Source: Streptococcus australis (GTDB taxonomy: Bacteria; Bacillota; Bacilli; Lactobacillales; Streptococcaceae). From it: 64,000 nucleotides of DNA. The position numbers and the translations under genes are program-made. Below are positions 9,577 through 19,678 of the stretch, piece after piece (the stretch's first letter is position 1; each line of letters opens with the position of its first letter). Below the pieces are notes generated by a model. It did not search any database. It was not told the origin of the DNA and saw only the letters and a program-made list of their open reading frames with translations. The stretch is taken from positions 1 through 64,000 of the forward strand of contig NZ_JAHZQQ010000002.1 of NCBI RefSeq assembly GCF_019930045.1, given 5' to 3'.

Positions 9577-9584
9577 GGTATAAT
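9576..9584 (+). promoter_or_regulatory. promoter of the rnc-smc-ftsY operon
   Basis: Extended -10 TGGTATAAT directly after the preceding terminator. A GTG six nt after the -10 opens a 21-codon frame ending at TAG 9656; see findings. Confidence 0.7.
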
Positions 9585-9663
9585 AGAGGGGTGTATCTTT
9601 TGGACAGAATAGGTTACAGGATTCGATCCAGATGCATAAATGAAGAAAGAAAGTAGTAACGTG

Positions 9664-10365
9664 ATGCAAGCCTTATATAACCTCCTTGCTAAGAAATTTC
9701 GTCTGACTTTTGACGATACAGAATTGTTGGAAACAGCTTTTACACATACCTCATATGCGAATGAGCATCGCCTCTTAAAAATTTCACATAATGAACGTTT
9801 GGAATTTTTAGGAGACGCTGTTCTCCAGTTAGTGATTTCCGAATATTTATTTGCCCTCTACCCAAGTAAGCCAGAGGGTGATTTGTCAAAAATGCGTTCC
9901 ATGATTGTTCGTGAGGAAAGCCTGGCAGGTTTTTCACGTGATTGTGGTTTCGATCAATTTATCAAACTTGGCAAGGGAGAGGAAAAATCTGGTGGACGGA
10001 ACCGCGACACCATCTTAGGAGATTTGTTTGAAGCTTTTTTAGGAGCCTTGCTCTTGGATAAGGGTGTGGAGACTGTTCGGGATTTCATTCAGCAAGTCAT
10101 GATTCCTAAAGTCGAGGCAGGTCAATTTGAGCAAGTGATTGACTATAAGACGCGCTTGCAAGAAATTCTTCAAATCCATGGGGATGTCTTGATTACCTAT
10201 GAGGTGACGAGTGAGTCAGGACCAGCTCATGCCAAAGAATTTGAAGTGCAAGTGTCTGTCAATGGGAAAATAATCGGTCAAGGACGCGGCCGGTCTAAAA
10301 AGGCTGCAGAGCAAGAAGCAGCAAAAAAAGCAGTGGAAAATAAGGTGGATCCCTCATGTATTTAA
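9664..10365 (+). CDS. rnc: ribonuclease III
   Basis: Double-strand-specific endoribonuclease for rRNA processing and RNA turnover. The catalytic domain carries the family signature [10 protein letters not shown], with acidic metal ligands there and in [15 protein letters not shown]; the C-terminal double-stranded RNA-binding domain runs from [12 protein letters not shown] to [11 protein letters not shown]. An ATG at 9640 would give 241 residues; ATG 9664 gives 233 residues, aligns with the start of pneumococcal RNase III and is preceded by GAAAGAAAG, so I chose it. It opens a five-gene run (rnc-smc-Cof-Cof-ftsY) in which every gene overlaps the next. The rnc-smc overlap is 10 nt. Confidence 0.96.
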   Translation: MQALYNLLAKKFRLTFDDTELLETAFTHTSYANEHRLLKISHNERLEFLGDAVLQLVISEYLFALYPSKPEGDLSKMRSMIVREESLAGFSRDCGFDQFIKLGKGEEKSGGRNRDTILGDLFEAFLGALLLDKGVETVRDFIQQVMIPKVEAGQFEQVIDYKTRLQEILQIHGDVLITYEVTSESGPAHAKEFEVQVSVNGKIIGQGRGRSKKAAEQEAAKKAVENKVDPSCI

Positions 10366-13300
10366 AGGAAATTGAGATTCAAGGATTTAAGTCTTTTGCA
10401 GATAAGACCCGAGTTATCTTTGACCAAGGGGTCACCGCAGTGGTTGGCCCTAATGGATCTGGAAAATCAAATATTACAGAAAGTCTGCGCTGGGCCTTAG
10501 GGGAATCGAGTGTCAAGAGCCTACGTGGTGGCAAGATGCCGGACGTGATTTTTGCAGGGACTGAAACTAGGAAACCCTTGAACTACGCCTGCGTAACGGT
10601 AGTACTGGATAACCGGGACGCTTTTATCAAACATGCTGCTAAGGAAATCCGAGTGGAGCGTCATATTTATCGCTCGGGTGATAGTGAGTACAAGATTGAT
10701 GGTAAGAAAGTTCGTTTGAGAGATGTCCATGATCTCTTTATGGATACTGGACTTGGTAGAGATTCTTTCTCTATTATTTCCCAAGGGAAGGTTGAAGAAA
10801 TCTTCAACTCCAAACCAGAAGAGAGACGGGCTATTTTTGAGGAAGCCGCTGGGGTTCTTAAATTTAAAACGCGTCGCAAGGAAACAGAATCTAAGTTGGT
10901 TCAGACCCAGGATAATTTGGACCGTCTGGAAGACATTATTTTTGAGTTAGAGGGGCAAATCAAACCTCTTGAGAAGCAAGCCCTTGTGGCCAAACGTTTC
11001 TTAGAATTGGATCAACAACGCCAAGTTCTTTATTTGGATGTTTTGATTGCACAAATTGAAGTCAATAAAAAAGACTATGATCAAGCTGTCCAGGAAGAAG
11101 CCTCCATTCAAGAGCAATTAAAGGCTTATTACCAGAAAAGAGAAGAGTATGAGGCGGAAAGTCTCCGATTGAAACAGAGTCGCCAGACCCTTCAACACCA
11201 ATTGTCAGATGATCAAGCTAGCCTCTTGGAATTGACTCGTCTCTTAAGTGATTTGGAGAAACAAATCGAATTGGCACGCTTGGAGTCGCAACAGGTCGCT
11301 CGAAGTCGTCAGGAAAATCAAGAGCGGGTCAATAGTCTGGAAGAGCGTCTACAAGTTCTTCGGACCCAGTTGGAAGAAAAACAAGCTAATACAAAGAGTC
11401 TTCAAGAAGAACTACAAAAGAGCCAAGTAGCTCTGGAAGGTTTGGAGAAAGAGTTGGCCAGCTTCTCAGAAGATCCAGATCAGGTGATCGATTATTTACG
11501 TGAAAAATACGTGGCCTTGATGCAGGATGAAGCGGAGCGATCAAACGAATTAACAACCATTGAAAATCAATTGGAAGCCTCAGCTCAATTGTCACAAAGT
11601 AAAAAGGAAGATTACCAAAATCAAATCCAAATGGTGACAGAATTGCAGGAAAAAGAGCAGGTTGCTCAAGAAGCTTATCAAGGAGCTCAAGAGCATCTGA
11701 AACACTTGCTTGAGACCTATCAATCAGAGGCAAAACGGTTTGAGGAAGCTCACCAAGCTTATCAAGAAGCGCAAGCCAAGATGTTTGATTTACTGGATCA
11801 AAGCAAGGAAAAACAGGCTCGCATTAACAGTTTAGAGGCGATTCAAAAAAATCATAGTAATTTTTATGCGGGCGTAAAGAGTGTCTTGCAAGAAGCGTCT
11901 CGCTTAGGTGGAATCGTGGGAGCTGTCAGTGAAAAACTTTCCTTCTCACCAGAGTATCAGACTGCCTTAGAGATTGCTCTAGGAGCTAGCAGTCAGCATA
12001 TTATCGTAGAAGACGAAGGAGCAGCAACACGGGCAATCGAACATCTGAAGAAGAATCGCTCGGGTCGGGCAACCTTCCTTCCATTGACAACCATTAAACC
12101 ACGCTACCTTGCAGGAAAGAATCAAGAACTGATTGAAGCCTGTCCAGGATTCCTAGGGATGGCTAGCAGTTTGGTGGACTATGATCCTTCCCTCGAGTCG
12201 ATTTTCCAAAACCTTTTAGGTGTCACAGCTATTTTTGATACGATTGAGCACGCCAAGGCGGCTGCTCGCAAGGTTGCCTACCAAGTTCGTATCGTGACGC
12301 TGGATGGAACTGAACTGCGCACAGGTGGTTCCTATGCAGGGGGTGCAAATCGAAGCAATAATTCGATTTTTATTAAGCCAGAACTGGATCGCTTGCACCA
12401 AGAATTGGCCTCTCTTCAGAAGAATTTGCGAGAAGTAGAAGGGCAGGTTCAAGAGCAACAGGACCAAGTGACCCAATCACAAGAAACACTAGAATCTTTG
12501 AAAGGCCAAGGAGAAGGGGCGCGACTAGAAGAGCAACGACTTCAATTGGCTTTTGAGCAAGCTCACCAGCAACTCTTGGATGCCCAAGAACTGTTAGAAC
12601 TTATCCGTACAGAGCTGGATGAAGGTAGCGACCAGGAGCTCCTCCAAAAACGGGATCACTTGCAAGCGCGACTGAAAGAAATTGAGGCGGAAAAAGAGCA
12701 AGTCACTGCTGAGATTGAAGAAGTCAAGCTCAATAAAGATGTCGTTGTTGAGAAAATTGAAAATTTACGAGCAGCCATTGCCAAGCTCCAATTACAGAAA
12801 ACAGAGTTGAAGAGTCGATTGACCTATGACCAGACAGATGCCGAACGCTTGCAGCAAGAGTTGGCTTCTACTGAACGGGAAATCCAAGCTCTCCAATATG
12901 CGATTGAGCAGGGAGAAGATCGACATGAGCAAATTGATGTTTCTGTCCTTGAAAAACAACTGCAAGCAACCCTTCAAGAGAAAACCGCTCTGGAGCAAGC
13001 TGTGATTCGTAAGCAATTTGAATTAGAGGATTTGGAAGGCCAGTCTGAAGATGTAGCGGGTCATATGGAACAAGCCCGTCGTCAAAATGAGGAGTGGATT
13101 CGCCTACAGGCCAAAGCAGAATCCAATCGTGATCGCTTGGCAGATAAGCTAAATAAACTGATGTTAGCTCTGACCGATGAATTCAAGATGAGTTTTGAAG
13201 AGGCATCTAATCAGGCCAACGAACTAGAAAATCTAGCCCAGTCTGAGCAAGTCTTAAAAGACTTGGAGAAAGCGATTAAAGCCTTAGGACCTGTCAATAT

Positions 13301-13901
13301 TGATGCTATCGAACAATACGATGAGGTCAAGACTCGGTTTGATTTCCTTTCCGGTCAACGAGAAGATGTCTTGGCAGCGAAGAATCTTCTTCTTGAAACC
13401 ATTAATGATATGAATGATGAGGTGAAAGAACGCTTTAAGTCTACGTTTGAAGCAATTCGTGAATCCTTCCGAATCACCTTTAAACAGATGTTTGGGGGAG
13501 GATCAGCAGATCTCATCTTGACGGATGGGGATCTCTTGTCAGCTGGGGTCGAGATTTCTGTTCAACCGCCTGGTAAGAAAATTCAATCCTTGAATTTGAT
13601 GAGTGGTGGGGAGAAAGCTTTGTCAGCATTGGCGCTGCTTTTCTCAATCATTCGTGTCAAGACTATTCCATTTGTCATCTTGGATGAGGTAGAAGCGGCT
13701 CTAGACGAGGCCAATGTTAAACGTTTTGGGGATTACCTCAATCGTTTTGATAAGGAAAGTCAGTTTATTGTGGTTACCCACCGTAAGGGAACCATGGCGG
13801 CAGCAGATTCCATCTATGGAGTGACCATGCAAGAATCTGGAGTCTCTAAGATTGTATCTGTGAAGCTGAAAGATATAGAAGGAATGGATAATGGAAATTA
13901 A
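10356..13901 (+). CDS. smc: chromosome condensation/segregation protein SMC
   Basis: Structural maintenance of chromosomes ATPase, the core of the SMC-ScpAB condensin that compacts origin regions and helps segregation. At 1181 residues it is full length. The N-terminal head has Walker [10 protein letters not shown] near residue 32; two long coiled coils (roughly 165-500 and 670-1010, rich in Glu, Gln and Leu heptads) flank a hinge (about 505-660) containing [11 protein letters not shown] and [11 protein letters not shown]. The C-terminal head has the ABC signature [16 protein letters not shown] and Walker [16 protein letters not shown]. It starts inside rnc and ends 11 nt inside the following HAD gene. 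ScpA and ScpB are not in this window. Confidence 0.98.
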   Translation: MYLKEIEIQGFKSFADKTRVIFDQGVTAVVGPNGSGKSNITESLRWALGESSVKSLRGGKMPDVIFAGTETRKPLNYACVTVVLDNRDAFIKHAAKEIRVERHIYRSGDSEYKIDGKKVRLRDVHDLFMDTGLGRDSFSIISQGKVEEIFNSKPEERRAIFEEAAGVLKFKTRRKETESKLVQTQDNLDRLEDIIFELEGQIKPLEKQALVAKRFLELDQQRQVLYLDVLIAQIEVNKKDYDQAVQEEASIQEQLKAYYQKREEYEAESLRLKQSRQTLQHQLSDDQASLLELTRLLSDLEKQIELARLESQQVARSRQENQERVNSLEERLQVLRTQLEEKQANTKSLQEELQKSQVALEGLEKELASFSEDPDQVIDYLREKYVALMQDEAERSNELTTIENQLEASAQLSQSKKEDYQNQIQMVTELQEKEQVAQEAYQGAQEHLKHLLETYQSEAKRFEEAHQAYQEAQAKMFDLLDQSKEKQARINSLEAIQKNHSNFYAGVKSVLQEASRLGGIVGAVSEKLSFSPEYQTALEIALGASSQHIIVEDEGAATRAIEHLKKNRSGRATFLPLTTIKPRYLAGKNQELIEACPGFLGMASSLVDYDPSLESIFQNLLGVTAIFDTIEHAKAAARKVAYQVRIVTLDGTELRTGGSYAGGANRSNNSIFIKPELDRLHQELASLQKNLREVEGQVQEQQDQVTQSQETLESLKGQGEGARLEEQRLQLAFEQAHQQLLDAQELLELIRTELDEGSDQELLQKRDHLQARLKEIEAEKEQVTAEIEEVKLNKDVVVEKIENLRAAIAKLQLQKTELKSRLTYDQTDAERLQQELASTEREIQALQYAIEQGEDRHEQIDVSVLEKQLQATLQEKTALEQAVIRKQFELEDLEGQSEDVAGHMEQARRQNEEWIRLQAKAESNRDRLADKLNKLMLALTDEFKMSFEEASNQANELENLAQSEQVLKDLEKAIKALGPVNIDAIEQYDEVKTRFDFLSGQREDVLAAKNLLLETINDMNDEVKERFKSTFEAIRESFRITFKQMFGGGSADLILTDGDLLSAGVEISVQPPGKKIQSLNLMSGGEKALSALALLFSIIRVKTIPFVILDEVEAALDEANVKRFGDYLNRFDKESQFIVVTHRKGTMAAADSIYGVTMQESGVSKIVSVKLKDIEGMDNGN

Positions 13902-14688
13902 AATAGTCGCAACAGACATGGATGGGACCTTTTTGGATGAAAATCATCAATTTGATCAAGCTTTATTCCTAAAGGTATTAAAGAAGTTTCAAGGAAAAGG
14001 GATCTACTTTGCGGCAGCAAGTGGTCGGTCTCTCCTCTCTTTGAAGACAATCTTTAAAGAGGTTCAGGATCAGATTATTTTTATAGCTGAAAACGGCAGT
14101 GTTGTTGAGTTTCATGGTGAAGATGTCTATGAAGCGACCATGAGTCCTGAATTTTACCAAGCCATGTTTGCCAAGTTACAAGAAAGTCCTTATTTCGATA
14201 AAAATAAGTGCTTGTTAACGGGAAAACGCGGGAGCTATGTTTTAAAGACCGTTGATCCAGACTATCTAGCTGCTTCGCAAAACTACAATGAAAATATTCA
14301 AATGGTGTCTGATTTTTCAGAAATTGATGATCTTGTCTTTAAGATGACCACCAATTTTGACCAAGAAGTATTAGCGGAAGGGGAAGCCTGGGTTACCCAA
14401 AATGTTGAGGGTGTTAAGGCCATGACGACGGGTTATGAGTGCATTGATATTGTCTTGGATTATGTGGACAAGGGAGTCGCCATCCAAGCCCTAATGGATC
14501 AGCTAGGCATTAGTCGAGATCAAGTCCTAGCTTTTGGGGATAATCTCAATGATCTTCATATGATGCAGGTTGTTGGCCATCCAATTGCACCAGAAAATGC
14601 CCGTCCAGAGATTTTGGAATTGGCTGAAACCGTATTGCCCCACCATTCGACAGGATCGGTCCTTCGCTATATGGAGGAAGAATTATGA
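13891..14688 (+). CDS. Cof-type HAD-IIB sugar/nucleotide phosphatase
   Basis: Cytoplasmic haloacid-dehalogenase phosphatase of 265 residues. Motif I is ATDMDGTFLDE at residues 7-17 (nucleophile and general acid aspartates), motif II is in AAASGRS, and motifs III/IV appear as K200-region DKGVAIQAL and AFGDNLNDLHMM. The type C2 cap lies between. Such enzymes dephosphorylate sugar phosphates, FMN or pyridoxal phosphate, and the substrate cannot be told from sequence. It overlaps smc by 11 nt and the next Cof gene by 4 nt, so it is an obligate operon member. It is one of three Cof proteins in this window (also 14685 and 49511). Confidence 0.92.
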   Translation: MEIKIVATDMDGTFLDENHQFDQALFLKVLKKFQGKGIYFAAASGRSLLSLKTIFKEVQDQIIFIAENGSVVEFHGEDVYEATMSPEFYQAMFAKLQESPYFDKNKCLLTGKRGSYVLKTVDPDYLAASQNYNENIQMVSDFSEIDDLVFKMTTNFDQEVLAEGEAWVTQNVEGVKAMTTGYECIDIVLDYVDKGVAIQALMDQLGISRDQVLAFGDNLNDLHMMQVVGHPIAPENARPEILELAETVLPHHSTGSVLRYMEEEL

Positions 14689-15506
14689 GTCAGATTAAGG
14701 TTATCGCACTAGACTTGGACGGTACTCTCTTAAACTCAGAGAAGAAAATCTCCCCTCGGAATTTAGCTGCCATTCGTGCAGCTCAAGAAAAAGGGGTCAA
14801 GGTAGTTTTGACGACGGGTCGTCCCCTCAAGGCTATGGATTTTCTGCTTCAAGAGATTGGGACTGTCGGCTTGTCAGATGAATACACCATTACTTTTAAT
14901 GGTGGCTTGGTACAAAAGAATACAGGGGAGATCATTGCGAAGACAGTTTTCTCTCGAGATGATGTCGTCCGCATTTATGAGGAGACAGAGGCCCTTGGTT
15001 TGCCCCTAGATGCCATCAGCGAAGGGGATGTTTATACACTGGTATCTGATCAAGAATCTCTTTACCCTCTCTATAACCCTTACTTGAATTTTATTCCCGT
15101 TTCTATTGAAGATTTGTCCAGTCAGATTTCCTACAATAAGTGTGTGACGGCCTTTCAACAGGACTATTTGGATGGCGCTATTCCAAAGATTTCTCCTGAA
15201 TTAAGGGAGCGTTTTGAGATTTTTAAATCCAGAGACATGCTCTTGGAATGGTGCCCCAAAGGCGTTCAAAAGGATCGAGGCTTGGAAGCTTTGGTGGAGT
15301 ATTTAGGAATCGATGCTAGCCAAGTCATGGCGTGTGGAGATGAAGCCAACGATGCCAGCATGTTAAAATGGGCAGGACTAGGAATCGCTATGGCCAATGC
15401 GGTGGATGAGGTGAAAGAGATTGCCACACTAGTCTCGGACTACACCAATGATGAAGCTGCAGTCGGAAGAGCGATTGAAGAATATGTATTGAAGGAGGGT
15501 CAATAA
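14685..15506 (+). CDS. Cof-type HAD-IIB phosphatase (second copy)
   Basis: A 273-residue HAD-IIB hydrolase adjacent to, but clearly diverged from, the preceding Cof gene. Motif I is ALDLDGTLLNSEKK, motif II is VLTTGRPL, and motif IV is ACGDEANDASMLKWAG; the cap region carries YTITFNGGLVQKNTGE, the pattern of the YidA subgroup that hydrolyses several sugar phosphates. The 4-nt ATGA overlap with the upstream gene and the 1-nt overlap with ftsY indicate translational coupling. Paralogue divergence is large enough that this is an old duplication or an independent family member. Its physiological substrate is unknown. Confidence 0.92.
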   Translation: MSQIKVIALDLDGTLLNSEKKISPRNLAAIRAAQEKGVKVVLTTGRPLKAMDFLLQEIGTVGLSDEYTITFNGGLVQKNTGEIIAKTVFSRDDVVRIYEETEALGLPLDAISEGDVYTLVSDQESLYPLYNPYLNFIPVSIEDLSSQISYNKCVTAFQQDYLDGAIPKISPELRERFEIFKSRDMLLEWCPKGVQKDRGLEALVEYLGIDASQVMACGDEANDASMLKWAGLGIAMANAVDEVKEIATLVSDYTNDEAAVGRAIEEYVLKEGQ

Positions 15507-17167
15507 TGGGATTATTTGACCGACTATTTGGAAGAAAAGAAGAAACAAAACCAAAAGCCCAAGAACTTACAGAAGAGATTGGGGGAAGCGAGAAAGAAGC
15601 AAGTTCGCCAGCTGAGCCGATATCACAAAAGGCTTCACAAAGTGATGAAGCTAAGATCTCGGCAATGGAAGCCTACTATGCGGAATTGAAAGAGCGGATG
15701 GCTACCGAATCAGCGCAGGAGTCGACAGCATCCATTGAAGAAGAAGTTCCTTCAGAAGAGCCTGTAAATCAGGAAACAGCTATCGAGGAAGAGGGCTCTT
15801 CTCAACTAGAGCAAGCTACCTCTCCTGAGGAAGTAACCGAACCTGCTCCTGTTCCTGAAGAACAGACTATAGAAGTAGAAACGTTACAAGAAGAGAGTCT
15901 TGATGAAGAGCCTCTGAATTCTTCATCAGATCTTGTCCAAGAAGTCCTTGAAGAAGAAGTTCTTGTAAAAAATGAAACAGAAGATGAGACTTCAATTCTT
16001 TCCAAAGAACCCGAGGAAGTAATTGAAGAAGCAACTACTGAAAGTTCAGAAGAAGATACAGGAGAGTTTGAAGAAGACACTCCAGTAGAAGAAACAACTA
16101 GCGAATCTGAAGATACAGAAGAGCTTGAAGCAGAATTCCCAGTAGAGGAAGCTGCTAGCGAACTTGAAATTTCAGAAGAGGTTGAAGAAGAGACTGAAGT
16201 AGAAGAAACGACAAGTGAGCCAGAGCTTGCTCAACCAACAGAAACGGCTCAAGAAAAATACAATCGAAGCTTGAAGAAAACTCGGACCGGCTTTGGTGCT
16301 GCGCTTAATGCATTTTTTGCTAACTTCCGTTCTGTCGATGAAGAATTCTTTGAAGACTTAGAAGAACTCTTGATCATGAGTGACGTCGGAGTTCAAGTCG
16401 CTTCGAATCTGACGGAAGAGCTCCGCTATGAAGCACGCTTGGAAAATGCCAAGAAGCCGGATGCCTTGCGTCGCGTGATTATTGAAAAATTGGTGGATCT
16501 CTATGAAAAAGATGGCCAATACAATGAGCAAATCAACTTTAAGGACGGCTTGACCGTCATGCTCTTCGTCGGAGTGAATGGCGTTGGGAAAACCACTTCT
16601 ATCGGAAAACTGGCTCATAAGTACAAGAAGGAAGGGAAAAAAGTGATGCTAGTCGCAGCAGATACCTTCCGGGCAGGAGCTGTTGCTCAATTGGCTGAAT
16701 GGGGACGCCGTGTGGATGTGCCCGTTGTCACAGGTCCTGAAAAATCAGATCCTGCAAGTGTGGTCTTTGATGGGATGGAACGAGCAGTGGCAGAGCAAGT
16801 CGATGTTTTGATGATTGATACGGCTGGTCGCCTTCAGAATAAAGACAATCTGATGGCTGAATTAGAAAAAATCGGTCGCATTATCAAGCGCGTGGATCCT
16901 ACAGCCCCTCATGAAACCTTCTTGGCCTTGGATGCGTCTACAGGACAAAATGCCCTGGTCCAAGCCAAGGAATTCTCTAAGATCACGCCGATTACTGGAA
17001 TCGTCCTTACTAAGATTGATGGAACAGCTCGAGGAGGAGTGGTTCTTGCCATTCGAGAAGAATTGGATATCCCAGTGAAATTAATCGGTTTTGGTGAAAA
17101 AATCGATGATATCGGTGAGTTTAACTCTGAAAACTTTATGCGTGGTTTGTTAGAAGGCTTGATATAA
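15506..17167 (+). CDS. ftsY: signal recognition particle receptor FtsY
   Basis: SRP receptor GTPase that docks ribosome-SRP complexes at the membrane. At 553 residues it is longer than typical because of an acidic, low-complexity N-terminal A domain (about residues 10-250) made of Glu/Ser/Thr/Val/Pro-rich imperfect repeats. A 19-residue unit recurs with its valine at residues 194, 213 and 232. The conserved part starts near EKYNRSLKKTRTGFGA (N domain), then the G domain with G1 GVNGVGKTTS at 356-365, DTFRAGAVAQL, DTAGRLQN, TKIDGTARGG and the C-terminal GFGEKIDDIGEFN. It is the last gene of the rnc operon, with a terminator after it. The repeats are probably variable in length between strains. 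Confidence 0.97.
   Translation: MGLFDRLFGRKEETKPKAQELTEEIGGSEKEASSPAEPISQKASQSDEAKISAMEAYYAELKERMATESAQESTASIEEEVPSEEPVNQETAIEEEGSSQLEQATSPEEVTEPAPVPEEQTIEVETLQEESLDEEPLNSSSDLVQEVLEEEVLVKNETEDETSILSKEPEEVIEEATTESSEEDTGEFEEDTPVEETTSESEDTEELEAEFPVEEAASELEISEEVEEETEVEETTSEPELAQPTETAQEKYNRSLKKTRTGFGAALNAFFANFRSVDEEFFEDLEELLIMSDVGVQVASNLTEELRYEARLENAKKPDALRRVIIEKLVDLYEKDGQYNEQINFKDGLTVMLFVGVNGVGKTTSIGKLAHKYKKEGKKVMLVAADTFRAGAVAQLAEWGRRVDVPVVTGPEKSDPASVVFDGMERAVAEQVDVLMIDTAGRLQNKDNLMAELEKIGRIIKRVDPTAPHETFLALDASTGQNALVQAKEFSKITPITGIVLTKIDGTARGGVVLAIREELDIPVKLIGFGEKIDDIGEFNSENFMRGLLEGLI
16084..16254 (+). repeat. 57-bp imperfect tandem repeats inside ftsY
   Basis: AGTAGA(A/G)GAA starts at 16084, 16141 and 16198, exactly 57 bp apart (19 codons, in frame). 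Units begin VEETTSESE, VEEAASELE and VEETTSEPE; the third degenerates after about 10 residues, and a weaker relative precedes the first. Confidence 0.75.
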
Positions 17168-17170
17168 ACA

Positions 17171-17203
17171 AAAAAACTCATCTCAAGAAAGAGATGAGTT
17201 TTT
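17171..17203. terminator. bidirectional terminator between ftsY and zwf
   Basis: AAAAACTCATCTC / GAGATGAGTTTTT stem with a 6-nt loop. The two genes are convergent, so it serves both. Confidence 0.9.
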
Positions 17204-17231
17204 AAGTTGCACTTTTAGTCAGTCGGACAAT

Positions 17232-18698
17232 TTATTCTTCAATTGCTGGTTGCCAGACCCATTCCGCATTGTAATCCTTCAAGAGGTCAAAGGAAGCTTG
17301 AGGTCCCATGGTTCCAGATTTATATTCATGAAGAGGGACTTGATTTTCAGCCCACATGTGTTCGATTCGGTCAATTAACTGCCAAGAGGCTCTAACTTCG
17401 TTCCAATGACTAAAGTTGGTTGAGTCATTGTTCAAGACATCATAAATCAACTTTTCGTAAGGCTCTGGAGATGCACCGGTTGCGGTAGCTTCTGTTACAT
17501 AGTCGAAGGAAATGGGAGCAATCTGGAACTGCTCGCCAACTTCTTTTCCGTTGACACTGAGAGAGAAACCTTCATTTGGTTGAATGTAGATGGTGAGCAC
17601 ATTTGGTGCAATTTCTTGACCAAAAATAGAGTCCATTTGTTTGAAGACGACATTGACATGGGTACCCTTCTTGGTCAGACGTTTTCCTGTACGGAAGAAG
17701 AAAGGTACTCCACGGAAGCGATCGCTGTCCACAAAGAAGGCTCCAGAGGCAAAGGTCTCGGTCATGGATTCAGGGTTGACATTTGGTTCACTACGGTAAG
17801 AGATGTCCTTTTTCCCTTGAATTTTTCCAGAACGGTATTGACCTCGGATAAATAGTTTCTTTAATTCTTCATCAGATGGGTTGACCAATTGTTCAAAGAC
17901 TTTCACCTTCTCTTTACGGATATCTTCCTTGGTGAAGGAGGCTGGTTTATCCATAGCTAAGAGAGAAAGCAGTTGAAGGGTATGGTTTTGGACCATGTCG
18001 CGGAGGGCACCAGATTCATCATAGTAGCCACCACGTTCTTCGACTCCTAGTCGTTCTGCAAAAGTGATTTGAACATTGTCGATATAGTCACGGTTCCAGA
18101 TGTTTTCAAAGATTAGGTTGGCAAAGCGGAGGGCAAAGATGGACTGGATCATTTCTTTACCAAGATAATGGTCGATCCGGAAAATTTGCTCTTCCTCAAA
18201 GGTTTCTTCCAATTCTTTGTTGAGCTGACTAGCTGTTTCCAAATCCGTTCCAAATGGTTTTTCAACGATCAAACGCTCAAAGCCTTTTCCATCCACAATG
18301 CCTTCAGATTTCAAATGTTTGGCAATCGTACCAAAGAATTGAGGTGCCATGGATAGGAAGAAGAGTTTATTGTGGTCAGCTTGGTAGGTATCGTTGAGCT
18401 GATTTTGAAGTTCACGAAGCTTGATGTAGTGCTCCGTGTCATTGACATCGTGGCTTTGGTAGTAAAAATGGCTGGCAAATTCTTGCGCCTGTTCAGGACT
18501 GTCTGCTAAATCCGAAATGGATTCAACGACAACGGATTCAAAGTATTCTTTGCTCCAAGGTCGACGAGCAGTTCCAATCACTGCAAAATGCTCGGAAAGA
18601 TTTCCAGCTTTATAGAGTCTAAAAAGGGAAGGGTAGAGTTTGCGTTGAGCTAAATCTCCACTGGCCCCGAAAATGGTTACAATTACTTTTGAAGACAT
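17232..18698 (-). CDS. zwf: glucose-6-phosphate 1-dehydrogenase
   Basis: Oxidises glucose-6-phosphate to 6-phosphogluconolactone with NADP+, the entry step of the oxidative pentose phosphate pathway and a main NADPH source. From the second ATG it is 488 residues. The N-terminal dinucleotide fold has GASGDLAQRKLYPSL, the active-site segment is RIDHYLGKEMIQ, and the rest is the C-terminal dimer domain. ATG 18704 would add Met-Asn; ATG 18698 matches the pneumococcal start and has AGG at a better distance. It is monocistronic, with a putative extended -10 (TGGTAGAAT on the minus strand near 18733). It is convergent with ftsY. The glutathione reductase encoded at 31591 would consume its NADPH. Confidence 0.97.
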   Translation of the reverse strand: MSSKVIVTIFGASGDLAQRKLYPSLFRLYKAGNLSEHFAVIGTARRPWSKEYFESVVVESISDLADSPEQAQEFASHFYYQSHDVNDTEHYIKLRELQNQLNDTYQADHNKLFFLSMAPQFFGTIAKHLKSEGIVDGKGFERLIVEKPFGTDLETASQLNKELEETFEEEQIFRIDHYLGKEMIQSIFALRFANLIFENIWNRDYIDNVQITFAERLGVEERGGYYDESGALRDMVQNHTLQLLSLLAMDKPASFTKEDIRKEKVKVFEQLVNPSDEELKKLFIRGQYRSGKIQGKKDISYRSEPNVNPESMTETFASGAFFVDSDRFRGVPFFFRTGKRLTKKGTHVNVVFKQMDSIFGQEIAPNVLTIYIQPNEGFSLSVNGKEVGEQFQIAPISFDYVTEATATGASPEPYEKLIYDVLNNDSTNFSHWNEVRASWQLIDRIEHMWAENQVPLHEYKSGTMGPQASFDLLKDYNAEWVWQPAIEE

Positions 18699-18814
18699 GT
18701 TCATACCTATTTTCTAACTTGATAAACCATATTCTACCATAAAATTCAGAAAATTTCTCTTTGAAAGTAAAAGTATTCGGACTTTAAAAGAGAATGAAAG
18801 TGGAAGAAGCCACT

Positions 18815-18843
18815 AAAAAAGGTTGGACCGAAAGGTCACAACC
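18815..18843 (-). terminator. terminator of the permease/TIGR03943 operon
   Basis: On the minus strand: GGTTG and GACC arms closing on a TTTC tetraloop, one bulged base, then a T6 tail. Confidence 0.8.
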
Positions 18844-18862
18844 GAGAGATGTTTAATGTCCT

Positions 18863-19678
18863 TTAGAAGACCCGATAGACATAAGGATTCGTAGGTTTTT
18901 CTACTGAGTGGGCTTCCTTTATTTCTAAGATAGGAAGGGTTTGGCCAAGTTGTTTATGGTATTGGATCCTGAGAGTTCCAGTAGCCTGGACCCAGGTGTT
19001 ATCGTCATAGGTTTGGGAGGCTCCTTTGGTTAACAAACCATAGACTCCTGAATCGGCGATACAGTGGATAATTCCAAAACGGAAGAGGAACTGACTGCCC
19101 GGATCCTGGGGATCCTTATAAATGAAGCCGGTTAAGGTAAAGGTTTTTCCAGCAAATTCATCTGGATAGTCGTAGATCACTTCCATGACTTCCATATAGT
19201 TTTCTGTCGTGATCTGGATATGATCTTGCTTGAGGTACTTCTTGGCTGCAGCCCTCATCTCAGATTCATAAGCAGACTTGGTAAAATAACTGCTAGTATC
19301 TGGCTTGAGGTATTGGTTGGTTGTCCCCTCATCATTTTGAATATCTTTGGAAGAGCCAGCCGCGATGGGAAAATGATAGCCCTTGGCTGAAACCGTTTGG
19401 GAATCCAAGGTCACTGTCGGGAAGCCAATCCCTACAATCAAGGGAATCAGGAGTAGAAGAATACTCATGACTTTGGCTTTTTTACTGGTGAGGTGACTAT
19501 GAACGGGCAGATTCTTCATCCAAATATAGAGCTGAACGACAGCCAAGAGGAAGGAAAGAATCATAGAGATATAGGCTAAATAGGAATAATGCATATTAAT
19601 GTATTGGTTGAGCTTACCAGATAGCTGCATATACATAGTAATTTCGAAATAGCCTGCTAAAATGAGAAATCGAATCAT
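18863..19678 (-). CDS. TIGR03943-type membrane protein (YcgQ-like)
   Basis: A 271-residue membrane protein, the usual partner of DUF318 permeases (YcgR/YcgQ pair of Bacillus). The first ~100 residues hold three hydrophobic segments (about 1-16, 34-55, 72-92), and the rest is an extracytoplasmic domain with FTLTGFIYKDP, FRFGIIHCIADSGVYGLL and a C-terminal OB-like strand region. An upstream in-frame start would add MVCGGGP, but ATG 19678 overlaps the permease stop as ATGA and fits the family start. The function is unknown; linked permeases have been proposed to move metal, arsenic or other small compounds. The Cys in IIHCIAD is the only conserved-looking thiol. Confidence 0.85.
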   Translation of the reverse strand: MIRFLILAGYFEITMYMQLSGKLNQYINMHYSYLAYISMILSFLLAVVQLYIWMKNLPVHSHLTSKKAKVMSILLLLIPLIVGIGFPTVTLDSQTVSAKGYHFPIAAGSSKDIQNDEGTTNQYLKPDTSSYFTKSAYESEMRAAAKKYLKQDHIQITTENYMEVMEVIYDYPDEFAGKTFTLTGFIYKDPQDPGSQFLFRFGIIHCIADSGVYGLLTKGASQTYDDNTWVQATGTLRIQYHKQLGQTLPILEIKEAHSVEKPTNPYVYRVF

